From the NCBI GenBank assembly GCA_002105175.1, contig MCGE01000015.1:124001-188000 (forward strand): 64,000 bases of DNA. The letters are read 5' to 3'. The notes below the pieces were generated by a model that did not search any database, was not told the origin of the DNA, and saw only the letters and a program-made list of their open reading frames with translations. Within the stretch, counting starts at the first letter, position 1. Every line of letters starts with the position of its first letter. This stretch comes from Absidia repens. Lineage: Eukaryota > Mucoromycota > Mucoromycetes > Mucorales > Cunninghamellaceae. The position numbers and the translations under genes were made by a program. Shown here one piece after another: positions 23,623 to 34,600 of the stretch.

Positions 23623-24282
23623 GTAGATATAGTTGTCAAAGGTCGTTCAAGTCGTCGTCGAGACAGAAGTGGAGACGCATCTATGAGATGAGTCATTGAC
23701 TTGCGCATGGAATAGAGAGGAGGGACGAAATGGTGCAAGAATGAAAAAAGTGGCTTAGTATCAAGCGGATGCTTTTTTCAATCAATAAAACCAATAGTGA
23801 ATTGTAGCAAAAGGGGAGAAAGGGGTATGAGTGTAAAAACAAAAAAGATAGAGAAAAATAAAAGACGAGAAAATAAAATATTCCCCTCCCCTTAATCAAA
23901 GCCAAAGGAATAAAAAATAGCTTTAGGCAGTGACTGCTCAGTTTTCGTCTGACGCCACCTACAGTGCCTTGGTGGAGGTTTAAATATTGACCTGTCAAAA
24001 TTCAAAACTCAATGATAATTTTGGACCAGAAAGATAGGTTTTTAATGGTAATAATGGTAATACGTATTAATTCAATATTCATGTGTTGTTTCACCCCATG
24101 ACCCCTATAAAAGAATAGTTTAGCTGGATTGACATTGTCATATTTTCTTGTTGAAAACAATGCCTTCAAAATATATTCAATCTCAGTTAACCATTTTTTC
24201 ATTGAACGGGACCTGAATTACCAAATACGGAATACCATTCCTTTTATTTACAACTACAAAAGACATAACAGCAATATGCGAA
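23623..24282. promoter_or_regulatory. Divergent promoter region, PPR gene / membrane protein gene
   Basis: About 660 bp between two divergent ATGs. AT-rich, with long pyrimidine tracts on the minus strand near 23815-23895. No gene recognised; the motifs responsible for transcription cannot be named. Confidence 0.4.
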
Positions 24283-25355
24283 ATGATACAGGACGAAGAA
24301 AAACAAGGCATTCTTTCTTTCCTATTTTTTCCTCTTCTTTTAATTGTTTTAGTAAAGAGTCACCATCAGAATAATATCATGCTGGAAAAAATAGTATCAA
24401 TGAATCATCAACGACAGGCCACTTGCCAGTTGACACTATCGCAGCTGAAGCAAGGTCTTGTAGCCCTTACTTGTTTTCAAGTGGTATGATAAAAAGGCTC
24501 TTTTAAAAATAATAATTGAAATTGTATTGAACCTTTTTTTATATTTTATGTTTTCTGATATATATGTAATAGATTCGAGCATTATGGCAAGTCTGGGGAT
24601 CGATTGATAGTCACTGGCCAGGTAAGGCTGACCATTTTTTTTTATTGGTCTAACTTTTTTTTTTAAAAAAAAAACAGTATCTATCCATGGATTGACGCAG
24701 CCGATGACATATATTTCGTGTAGCCTTGTTATAGCGCTGATGTTGATCAGTGCGAGTACCACTTACAGTGTCTATAAAGTATTTTAATGAAAGAAACGCG
24801 CACGTAGACAGCATAAAAATGATTTGCTTACCGATATTTTTATTATAAAGGTACAAATCTGGCCACTAGCAGTTGGATGGTGGTGTTACTATATATTGAC
24901 TGTGTTTTGTGCTATTAGCAATTTTATTTTTCTGTCATTATTATATATGAACAAGAAAAAATTCGTCACCGGTTGTTATATGGATAAAGAGGAAAATTTG
25001 AATGATACGCTGGGTGTCGAATATTCAGTGATGTGCTCTCGTATTTGGCAAGAAACAGTGATCTGGGCTATTTTGGACACAATGGTCAATTTGACGGTGA
25101 ATGCAAGTGAAAAGATACCTACATAGTGCCTACAGTGAATTATTATGTAATGAGCTTACCTTTTTTTTTTATTACATGCAGATCATGTTTACTTATGTTT
25201 TATATAGATGTCGTATAGATCAAAGCCAACATACTTGTATCAATTATGATTCGTCATCCACTTTTCATCGACTTCAACCAATACATTCAACCACCACGAC
25301 CCTTGCCGACATTGAGGATAATGGTGAATTTCATGTAATAGATCTAAATAAATGA
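24283..25355 (+). CDS. Unknown multi-pass membrane protein
   Basis: Five exons that keep phase (24283-24483, 24573-24621, 24678-24778, 24851-25096, 25182-25355) encode about 256 residues. Hydrophobic segments: ILSFLFFPLLLIVLV near the N-terminus (a signal anchor, or outside the gene if a later Met is used), MTYISCSLVIALMLISA, WWCYYILTVFCAISNFIFL, and WAILDTMVNLTIMFTYVLY. The soluble tail is Ser/Thr-rich and ends VIDLNK. The layout resembles small fungal four-helix membrane proteins, but no family is recognised. The intron 4 donor (GTGAAT at 25097) was chosen because it alone keeps phase with exon 5. The start could instead be the Met of MLEKIVSMNH. Confidence 0.65.
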
Positions 25356-26140
25356 TTATTCTTTTTGGATGATGAAAAACGCGATTGCCCTGATTTCATT
25401 GTCCCCACACCGCCAAAATTTACATGGCCCAAAAGGCTACTCTCAATCTTTTCAAACACCGCTTTTTTTTTTTTGGTGCTGACCGTTTATCCCCCCATCA
25501 CCCAAAAATGTTGTATTTTCCAGTTATATTCACAATCAATTAATGGATGTACAATATATTAGTATTTTGCCATCGATAAAATATTTGAACAAGTTTTTTA
25601 TTCGGCTTGTTACCCTAGGCATGGAGCCTATTGAGATGGTTTTCGAAATGTTTACTTCCATGTTGTTTGTTTTTTTTCATATGCATTCACGTTCTCATGC
25701 TGACGAGAGTTACCGGTTTGACTGGATCTCAATTTGGTAATGGGAACACAAGCTACTGAGGAACGCCAGGTTTTTTTTCTGGTTCTTTTTTGTTTTTCTT
25801 TGAGAGAGGGGTGGGGTGGGACATGGTTGAAGAAACACCTTTGGTGTTGAATAATATGGCAGATACATTCAAAAGAAATGGTTATATCATGGGGATGAAA
25901 GCAAGTGTTGGGTAGGCTGGGGAAAAAGTGTAGGCTGATCTTTCCCTTTGTCAAAGCGTCCCCCCATTCAACGACCGACAGCTTGACTGTGTGTCAAGTC
26001 ACAAATAAAAAAAGTTGGGGATTTATTTAAAACGCAGATTCCAACAGGTCCTTCTTTTTCACCCTCTTCCAATTTTTTTTTCCACTTTCTTCCTTCACTC
26101 CATTGATCTTTTTTAGTCATCTTTATTTATATCGATTCAC
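25356..26140. other. Intergenic region upstream of BIO2
   Basis: 3' flank of the membrane protein gene and promoter of BIO2. A 65-codon frame at 25365-25562 has no recognisable features. A pyrimidine-rich stretch (about 26050-26125) precedes the BIO2 ATG. No gene seen. Confidence 0.4.
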
Positions 26141-26485
26141 ATGTCTGCTTTCCGTCTTGCTATTCGTCCTCTTCAATCTACACGTCTCTACAGTACTGCT
26201 ACTCCTACCCGTTTAGCGTCTGTAGCTGCTTCTGCCACCTCTACTCTTCCTCAAGCTACCTCTGCCGCTGCTTTGCATGCTAGTGGCCCTCTACGAAATG
26301 ACTGGACTCGTGAAGAAATTCAATCTATCTATGATTCTCCTTTTTTGGAATTGATGTATTACGGTGTAAGTTAGAAAAAATACTGGGAACTGTGGTGGGT
26401 GGGCGAGGGTGTCCCTGCCCCTATGTGCATGTATAGTGATGTTTCTATATGAATGTACATCTGTGCGTGTTTGTGCATGTATATA

Positions 26486-26518
<33 letters not shown>

Positions 26519-27816
26519 CTATGCACGGACGAGCGTGAGTGATAGTGATTTGGTATAGCTGCTAGCTGTGATGGTGGTGAAGCGTGCATTAGCGATAAAC
26601 TGGATCACTCATGATATCACATTTTTTTTTATCAATAGGCCAAAACGCACCGTGAGAATTTTAATCCTCGTGAAGTTCAACAAGCGACATTGTTATCCAT
26701 CAAGACTGGCGGGTGTACTGAAGATTGTAAATATTGTCCACAATCATCACGATACAAGACTAGCGTGGAAGCTCAAAAGATGCTGGATGAAAATGTGATC
26801 ATTGAAGCTGCTCAACGTGCCAAGGCTGCTGGAAGTACTAGGTATGATGGGTATCATCGTGGAAACACAGTAACCAAGAAATGGATGGACTGATTGACTG
26901 ACTTTTTTTTGGGGGGATGTGCGGAATTTAGATTTTGTATGGGTGCTGCTTGGAGAGATTTGGCTGGTCGCAAGTCCAACTTCAAGAAAATTGTGGGTCA
27001 CGTCAAAGCTATTCGGTAAGTAAAAAAAGAAAATTTCCAAATTTCCAAATTTCCAATTCTGATGACTATAATGTATTGTTTTACATAGCGGTATGGGAAT
27101 GGAAGTTTGCTGTACTCTTGGTATGCTCAATGAACAACAAGCTAAGGACCTCAAGGAAGCTGGACTGACTGCTTACAACCATAATTTGGATACATCTCGT
27201 GAATTTTATCCCAAGATCATTACTACACGTACATATGATGAACGATTAGAAACTATCAACAATGCACAAGAAGCTGGTATCTCTGTATGTTCAGGTGGTA
27301 TTATTGGATTGGGTGAAGAAGAAGAAGATCGCGTTGGTTTGTTACACACTTTATCTACTTTGGGCAAGCATCCAGAAAGTGTTCCTGTGAATGCACTTTT
27401 GGCGGTCAAGGGAACTCCATTGGAAGATCAAAAACCTGTGTCTGTTTTTGAAATGGTACGTATGATTGCCACTGCTCGTATTGTTATGCCTCAATCTATG
27501 GTTCGTCTCTCTGCTGGCCGTGTACGCTTCTCAGTCGCCGAACAAAGTATGTGCTTCATGGCAGGCGCCAATTCTATCTTCACTGGTGATAAATTATTGA
27601 CTACTCCCAACAATGAATTCAATGATGACAAGAAGATGTTTGATATTCTCGGTAAGTGTAGTTTATTTTCTGTGTAAGGATATGATATATCTGATTTAAT
27701 AACCTTCTTTTGTATAATATATAGGACTTGTACCCAAACCCGCCAACTTTGAACAAGGCAGTGATAAAGCCAGTCAGCCTGTTTATCAAACCAGCCAACC
27801 ATCCCCTTCTGCATAG
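26141..27816 (+). CDS. BIO2: Biotin synthase (radical SAM), mitochondrial
   Basis: Inserts sulfur into dethiobiotin, the last step of biotin synthesis. Five exons (26141-26365, 26639-26841, 26932-27015, 27089-27651, 27725-27816) encode 388 residues. The first 45 residues ([19 protein letters not shown] and on) look like a mitochondrial presequence. The radical-SAM cluster motif is CTEDCKYC. Ligands of the auxiliary [2Fe-2S] cluster are present in [28 protein letters not shown] and RLSAGR. Other family marks are YNHNLDTS and [11 protein letters not shown]. Intron 1 carries a (GT)14 microsatellite. An AATAAA cluster follows the stop at about 27832-27850. The assignment is unambiguous. Confidence 0.97.
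26491..26518. repeat. (GT)14 microsatellite in BIO2 intron 1
   Basis: Twenty-eight bases of pure GT in the first, unusually long (273 bp) BIO2 intron, preceded by an AT-rich TATATATACATG stretch. Confidence 0.9.
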
Positions 27817-28350
27817 TTTAGATTCTTTTGAATAAAAAATAAATAAATAAAAAAATTATTGTTATTGTCTTCCATCATTTGAATATGATTGTCTTATAGA
27901 ACTGCGACCAGAAACGAAAAACCTTGGTACATGTTACACCAACCAAAAAAGTTTTTTCGCTCTCCTTTTTTCATTCTTTCCTTTTTTTTCCTTTTGTCAC
28001 CTCTTTTCCCTTTTCTTTTTTATATATATATATATATCTCAATACATCTGTTTTTTGCAGGCCTCATTTTCCCCCCATTTCTACTTCCATTTCATCTTTT
28101 TGTAGTAAAAAAACGAGCCCTCCAATACCCCTTCCCTCTCCTTTCTCTACCATTACTGCTACTTTCTTTTTCCACCATCTATCCCGTAACCCTACTTATC
28201 ATCACATAGCCTGTATTGTTTTTTCTATATTCGAACGAAACTACACCCTCAACTTCAATACATCATATATCCACTTGGAAGAATAGGTAATATACTTCTT
28301 TTTTGACATTTTCTATCAATACTAACTCGAAGGTTTCTTTTTTTAATAGT
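27817..28350. promoter_or_regulatory. BIO2 3'UTR and CYRI promoter/5'UTR with a probable leader intron
   Basis: The first 60 bp hold the BIO2 poly(A) signals. Then come long T/C-rich tracts and a TATATATATATATATC stretch near 28021-28038. A donor-like GAATAG|GTAATATAC at about 28287 and an acceptor TTTTTTTAATAG at 28349, one base before the CYRI ATG, suggest a 63-bp intron in the 5'UTR. Confidence 0.45.
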
Positions 28351-29779
28351 ATGGGACAAATTTTGACTAGTTTGAACAATATTCGTAGTAACGAAGTAAT
28401 GGTGCCTGAACTTGGGTTTGATATTGAAAGTAAGTTTTATTTTATTTATAGCAGTAGATTCAAGGAAACACAAACTAATTATTTATTTATTTATATTTCT
28501 AAACTATAGATGCATCACCAAGTTCAGCCGAATTGACGCTATACCGTCAACTATCTTCTCAACTGGTAGAACCTAGTCAACCTCTTCTCAAAGCTTTGGA
28601 GCGATATCAACCTTCATCGGACGTTATTCGAAATGCTATTGCGATGCCTAGTCCTGAAAACGAGAATTTAGCATGGGAAGCGGTCTTACCTACTGTAGAT
28701 ATGTTACGTGAAATGTATGACTATGCTGATCATTTGCGTAAGTGATGGTACAATATACAAAAGGGTAATGAAAGAACTAACTTTTTGTCCCTTTGTCTAT
28801 GTCTCTCTATATATGATTTATTACTATGGATTTAGAACAAGGCATTCCTCAGTTATTGGATATACTTTGTCAAGGCGATGTTAACAAAAACTTACAAACG
28901 CATCAAGGTCTCACCAAACTCTTTGCTGATGTGCTTGATTTTGTATTTGAATTTGATCATTTAAAGGTAAAGGAAAAATGTTATGTATTACTGTTTGCAA
29001 TAGTGGAATATGGGATATAGATCATATGAATTTATCTTTTTTTTTTTTTGAAAATTAGATGCGGAATCCTACACTTCAAAACGACTTCAGTTATTATCGA
29101 CGAATGTTACAACGGGGACGGTATAGCACAAACAACAACAATGACGATGAAGTATCGGATCTACGAAACGCCATGGTGGAAGACGACCAAGCCAACAAGA
29201 TCTCTTTATTCATTGCTTATCCCACTCCCATGTTAAAATGTGTAATCGATACAACAACCGATTATGTCAAAAAAAATCGTTTACAAAAAGGAGTGGGGGA
29301 ATGTTTGGCAGCTGTTTGGGCAACATGTTTTTATACCGTTCACAAGAAAAAGTAAGTAATAAGGGAAACTGCACGTATTCAAGTGTCAAAAGATAGAATG
29401 AATTACATCGCATGACTCACCCGATTTTTTATAAAAGGACGCAACGACCTGAAGTATCTGCTTTTTGTCTCAAGGTGATGGTGGTGACAATCATTCTTTA
29501 TGATCACATTGACCCTAATGGTGTTTTTACGAAACAATCTCCTATCAATGCAAGTATATACTTTTATAGAATATTATATGGCAATAAGCAACAACGCTAA
29601 CCACAAGCTTTTTTATATAGATCAAAAACTCGGTCAAGATGATACAAACCATCAATACGTTGGATATACCGACGGACTCAAGTGCTTCTAATCTTATGTC
29701 TGCCTTACGGTACAATTCAAAACATCTGAATGATGACAAGACTCCAAAAGGTGTCCGAAATATGGTCCTGGCTGCTTGA
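28351..29779 (+). CDS. CYRI (FAM49) family Rac1-binding regulator of Scar/WAVE
   Basis: CYRI proteins bind active Rac1 and restrain Scar/WAVE-Arp2/3 actin assembly at the membrane. Six exons (28351-28429, 28510-28737, 28836-28966, 29059-29351, 29438-29549, 29621-29779) give 333 residues; animal CYRI-B has 324. It starts MGQ, so N-terminal Gly myristoylation is plausible as in the family. Matching blocks: LFADVLDFVFEFDHLKMRN, NDFSYYRRML, ISLFIAYPTPMLKCVIDTT, MVVTIILYDHIDPNGVF, and SALRYNSKHLNDDKTP. The central helix region normally holding the two Rac-contacting basic residues is present (SYYRRMLQRGR). The last intron needs a GC donor (GCAAGT at 29550); any GT choice breaks the frame. AATAAAATC at about 30108 may end the transcript. 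Confidence 0.93.
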
Positions 29780-31325
29780 TTCGTTCCCTATCTCCTCTCT
29801 CTTACAACTCACAACTTTCACATATACACTTTATTACTATTATTATTTCCTCCATTGTTTTTCCCCACCCCCCAAGATCAACCCTCATTCTACTCTACTA
29901 TACACTCTACTTTATTTCCTAGTACATCTATTGTTATTATCGTCCCTATTTTTTATTATTATTATTACCCAACCTCTGCCATTGAAAAATTAGTCTCTCT
30001 TACGCCCTTAGTTTAGTTTCCATATTATTATTATACTTCTACTCTTGCTCCTCTCTCTCTTTCTCTTTTTTTTTTTTTTTTTTTTTTGTGCTTATATTTG
30101 TCTCAAATAAAATCAATCATTCGAAACCAGACATACTGCGATTTTTTTATGATCTTCTCTTTTTGACATTATATTATATAGAAAAGTTTCTTTTCTACTC
30201 TCCTCCCCCCCCAAAAAAAATTAGGTTGCACCAAGATCATTAATTAGGCTGAGTATGAACAGCCGAAAAGAGGGGTTGCTAGGTGTTAAGAGCCAAAAGT
30301 GGTAATCTGGCATTCCTTTTTATTTTCCAGTCATTCCCAATAAAGTAAAGAGAGAATGTTGAAAAGTTTATTAGAAGGAGGGAAGGGTAAGGATGAACGC
30401 AATAGAAAATTACCATATTGAGGGGAAGAACAAGGAGACAGGATCATCCTTTTGCATATGCTTTTTCCTTTGACAACAACAACATTATCATCATCATCAA
30501 TATCAGCTGAAGTGGATCATGATGATAATAATGTCTTTCTTTTCTAGTTAAATCAGTCTCAGTATAGACATGTGCTTTTGACCGCTTTCATCGAAAATCA
30601 TCGGGGGTTCAAAATTCTAGCTATTACCACTTTTTTTGATGTTCAGGGAAAAACGTGTCGAGGTGTAATTTTTTTTTATTTTTATCAACGCTGCTCAAGT
30701 TTTTCCTTTTTTCACGACTCTCCACTCTTTTCTTCTTTCTTCTTTTCTCTCTCTCTCTCTTTTTCAACATACCCTTCCACACCGGGACTTGATTCACCTT
30801 TATTTCACTTCACACTCAAAAAGATATATCCTTTGGACATCGTTCAATTTATCTTGCAGTCAATTGATATCGAATTCATCTACTACTTCTACTCGTCCAT
30901 TCAGGTAATTCTATCTCATCACTGTTATCGTTCTTTTTACTGATCTTCGTTTTCTACTTTATATATATATTCTCTATATCACATAAATCGATATACAATT
31001 AATATCAACAATTCATATGTTCTATATTGATGATACCCTCGACAACGACCTTGTACTCATTATCTTCTTCTGGATAAACGGTTTGAACGTTATGACCTGA
31101 CGTTTTATTATATGGTGCTGACTTTTTTTTTTTTTTATACACCCACCACCCGCGCACACACACACATGCACACACACTTATTATTATACTTTTTATATAA
31201 TATTTCATGGTATCTGTTACACGACTCTATTGGATTTGATTGGGGTTGATTGAAATGCTCTTACTCTTGGCTCTCCATTCCTTCCTTTTATAGCTGTAAC
31301 CACAGGAAAATTCAAATCAGCAAAG
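29780..31325. other. CYRI 3' flank and Ras promoter
   Basis: About 1.5 kb without a gene. Notable content: a T/C-rich 3' flank, a T21 run at about 30067-30087, AATAAA near 30108, a pyrimidine-rich stretch (30690-30770), and a CA-rich stretch (31140-31180). Short frames (30572-30943) look like chance. Confidence 0.4.
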
Positions 31326-32274
31326 ATGATGCTCTACAAATTAGTCGTACTGGGTGATGGTGGTGTAGGCAAAGTAAGTCAAAGGAAGATATACCTCAAT
31401 ATCTATGCTGAATTTTGCATATACACTCATCACTCATTTACTTTTTTGATTTTCCATAGACAGCATTGACCATTCAGGTATAGTGAAATAGATGGGCGTA
31501 TCTCTTATTTGTTGGCATAAATACGAAATTTTGTTTACTAATGATGCCTTTTTATTTCATTTTTAATAAAAATGACAGCTCTGTTTGAATCATTTCGTCG
31601 GTATGTACAACCTCATCTTTTCTGACTCTTCACACAGCAACACTCATATCTTCTCAATTCATCGTCTTTAGAAACATACGATCCTACTATTGAAGATTCT
31701 TACCGAAAGCAAGTAGTGATTGACGATCAGCCATGTGTATTAGAGGTCCTGGATACTGCTGGTCAAGGTAAGAAATCCCACTCAATATAACATATTCTTC
31801 AATGGTTATTCATGATATCCATTTTATAGAGGAATACACGGCACTTCGTGATCAATGGATTAGGTAAGAAATAATCAACCAATGAAATGAAACAAAATTG
31901 ACTGATATACTTTCTATAGAGATGGTGAAGGATTTTTATTAGTATACTCGATTACTTCTCGCTCGACATTTGAACGTATTGAACGCTTCCGTGACCAAAT
32001 CTTCCGTGTCAAGGATGTGGACAATGTGCCTTTAATGTTGGTGGGAAACAAATGTGACAAGGTGACTGAACGGGATGTGCACCGTGAAGAAGGTTATGCT
32101 ATGGCCAAACGTCTTGCTTGTGACTTTATTGAAACCTCGGCGAAAACATGTGTCAATGTGGAACGATCCTTCTATCAAGTAGTCAAGACAATCCGGGCTC
32201 AACGAGAAGGCTTGCGTGCTGGTACAAAATCAAAACCCAAGAAGGACAAGAAAAGCAAATGTTTGATTCTTTAG
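31326..32274 (+). CDS. Ras-family small GTPase
   Basis: Membrane-bound signalling GTPase controlling growth and morphology. Six exons (31326-31373, 31460-31477, 31579-31600, 31672-31767, 31830-31863, 31920-32274) give 190 residues. G1 is GDGGVGKT, switch I is [10 protein letters not shown]3 is [16 protein letters not shown]4 is NKCD, G5 is ETSAK. Gly at the oncogenic positions 12/13 and Gln in DTAGQ are intact. A Lys-rich tail leads to the CAAX box CLIL; a final Leu usually favours geranylgeranylation. The sequence ([17 protein letters not shown]) is closer to fungal RasB/Ras2 types than to RasA. Exons 2 and 3 are only 18 and 22 nt. AATAAAATG at about 32443 is a likely poly(A) signal. It lies in tandem with, and 400 bp before, NCS-1. 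Confidence 0.95.
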
Positions 32275-32677
32275 ATTTACTATTATGCCCATTATTAACT
32301 CTCCTCTCTTATTTACTTTACTACATATTTAGCACATCCCCCCTTTTTTTTACACATACCATTACATTGATTCTATTTTATTGTTTTATTCGTAATATTC
32401 TACTTTGCTTTTTTTTATTTTTATTTTTTTATTCATATGATTCAATAAAATGAATGATGTATTGCCCCCTTCCTTCTTTTCATGAATTCGGGCGGGGACT
32501 CAAAAAAATTCTGGCAGGTTATTTTTTTGTGCGAGATCAGGTTGTCTTGTCTTTTTTCTTTCTTTCACCTTATTAAATTTTTAGTTTTGTCTTACATCCT
32601 CCAGTCAACATTTTATAGCTATAGCAACTCATTTTTACTTATCTGCATACCCAAACCAATATACACATCTTTATACC
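32275..32677. other. Spacer between Ras and NCS-1 genes
   Basis: 403 bp holding the Ras 3'UTR (poly(A)-signal-like AATAAAATG about 32443) and the NCS-1 promoter. No gene. Confidence 0.5.
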
Positions 32678-33697
32678 ATGGGAAAAGCACAAAGCAAACT
32701 CAATCCGGATCAACTCGGCGAACTACAAAAGTGCACCAAATGTAAGTAGAAGCAAATGGTATTCCTTCCCCCCAAAAGCTCATCTTATTAACGATAACTT
32801 ATATTTTCGTTGCCACCTGTTAATACATAGTTGACAAGAAGGAACTTCAACAATGGTAAAATATATGTCCTCATTCGAAAACTATCGAACCGAAGAAACT
32901 TATCACTTTATAACTTGTTTCTTGTTTGTTTAGGTACAAAGGGTTTTTGAAGGACTGTCCATCAGGATTATTAGACAAGACTGAATTTCAAAAAATATAC
33001 AAACAATTTTTCCCTTTTGGTGATCCTTCTCGGTTTGCTGACTATGTGTTTAATGTCTTTGACGGCGACAAAAATGGGACGATTGACTTCAAGGAATTCA
33101 TTGTGGCCCTATCTGTGACCAGTCGTGGACGGATTGATGAAAAACTATTATGTAAGTACGGATTAAAAAAAAAAAATGAACTTAGCTTGGTTGATTAATC
33201 TGTACTCCATTTTTTTAAAGGGGCTTTCCAGGTAAAAAAAAAAAAAAAAACATGACATGAAGATGACTAATTTAGCATAATTTTAATCTGATTACGGTAT
33301 ATGGCGTGCATTTACTCATCTATTATGTTTCATTATTATTATTATTATTATTGATAGCTATATGATATTGACAATGATGGGTATATCAGTAGGGATGAAA
33401 TGTTCCATATTGTGGACGCTATTTACAAAATGGTTGGAAGTATGGTGAAATTACCACCTGATGAAGACACTCCTGAAAAACGTGTGAACAAGATCTTCAA
33501 TTTAATGGATACGGTAAGACAACAATCGATTGGTGCATGTAGGGAGAGCAAGAAGTTGACAGACAATTCCATTATTTCTTTTCTTCTTTTTACAATAGGA
33601 CAATGACGGACGATTAAGCATGGAAGAATTCAAGGAAGGCTCGAAAAAGGATCCAACAATAGTGCAAGCTCTTAGTTTATACGATGGTTTAGTTTAG
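32678..33697 (+). CDS. FRQ1: Neuronal calcium sensor 1 / frequenin homolog
   Basis: N-myristoylated EF-hand Ca2+ sensor; in yeast it activates the PI4-kinase Pik1. Six exons (32678-32741, 32831-32855, 32934-33151, 33221-33231, 33358-33513, 33599-33697) encode 190 residues, the usual NCS-1 length. It starts MGKAQSKL (myristoylation and basic patch). EF1 is degenerate ([14 protein letters not shown]). EF2 is [15 protein letters not shown]3 [12 protein letters not shown], and EF4 [11 protein letters not shown], all with intact ligand spacing. It ends SLYDGLV. Exon 2 is 25 nt and exon 4 is 11 nt (GG GCT TTC CAG); without exon 4 the WAFQ residues before EF3 would be lost and the frame broken. AATAAACG lies near 33880. 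Confidence 0.96.
33221..33231 (+). other. 11-nt microexon of the NCS-1 gene
   Basis: GGGCTTTCCAG, bounded by TTTTTTTAAAG upstream and GTAAAAAA downstream. Together with the last T of exon 3 it encodes Trp-Ala-Phe-Gln, the conserved residues preceding EF3 in NCS-1 (W-AF-LYDID), so inclusion is needed for frame and conservation. Confidence 0.85.
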
Positions 33698-34059
33698 TTC
33701 ACTTTTAGTGTACCAATATTCCCTATCCCTCTCTTTTGCCGTTTGTATACAAGTATCCTATCCATACCTTCTCCCCAAATCTCCTCTCTTACACTCATTC
33801 CCTACACTTTTTTTCAATATACATATTTATATATTATTATTTCCTTTTGATGATGTTGATGATGATATTGATTTTATGAAATAAACGAATGTGACAATTT
33901 TTTATTTATATATGATACAGCAGGCTCATGTACTACCTTTTATATTCCTTATATAAAACCATCTCACTGTATTTCTTTTTTTCAAAATGTATGACTGCAA
34001 TGAATATGATGCGTGGACCGAATGGGCCATCCCACCAAAAATCACCACAAGAAACGATG
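33698..34059. other. NCS-1 3' flank
   Basis: 3'UTR with a TTTAGTTTAG word at the stop and ATGAAATAAACG (about 33876) as a likely poly(A) signal; then AT-rich DNA up to repeat copy D. No gene. Confidence 0.5.
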
Positions 34060-34600
34060 AATAAAAACCATTTCAATCCCCGCCCACATGATTTGTTATG
34101 TTCACCCATATTTTTTTCTCGCTCTTCCTTTTCTTGTCTTTCATTTTCTTCTATTTTTCTCTTCAAATTGGAACTTCTTTGAGGTTATGTTGGACTTAGA
34201 TTAGTGTCAGTACTAGTTTAGAACGGTTTTCAGAACAGGGATTACAAGATGCATGGGAAAACCCTTTCATTTGGATTCAAGATTTCAGACGACCATTAGT
34301 TGGCTTTTTGGAGCCTTCATTAGCTCAGTTTAGTTTTAGCTCGTCCATAGTTTTTATCTATATATGAATAAAATATGTTTCTTTTTTAATTGTTTCAATG
34401 AAAGATTGTACCATTAGTCTTCCTCATGTTTTGCACAATAAATTCCTGTTTTATATTGGCAACCCATCCCGTTTAATTAGTGTTTAACGTTCGTTGTGTT
34501 TCAATAAAATATATCCGTTATCATCCTTCATGTTTTCTACAGTATATTATATCCTTTTTTACACCTGTTCTTTTAAACTTGTGTTGACCATTCTTCAAAT
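34060..34600 (-). repeat. Dispersed repeat family, copy D (reverse orientation)
   Basis: Read on the plus strand this copy begins TTTCAATCCCCGCCCACATG, then a T/C-rich tract, GGACTTAGATTAGTGTCAG, CTAGTTTAGAACGG, GGGATTACAAGATGCATGGG, AACCCTTTCATTTGG, AGTTTAGTTTTAG and GAATAAAATATGTTTC. A second module follows with TTAGTGTTTAACG, GTTTCAATAAAATATATCC and TACAGTATATTATATCC. The two AATAAAA words are about 140 bp apart. Confidence 0.75.
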
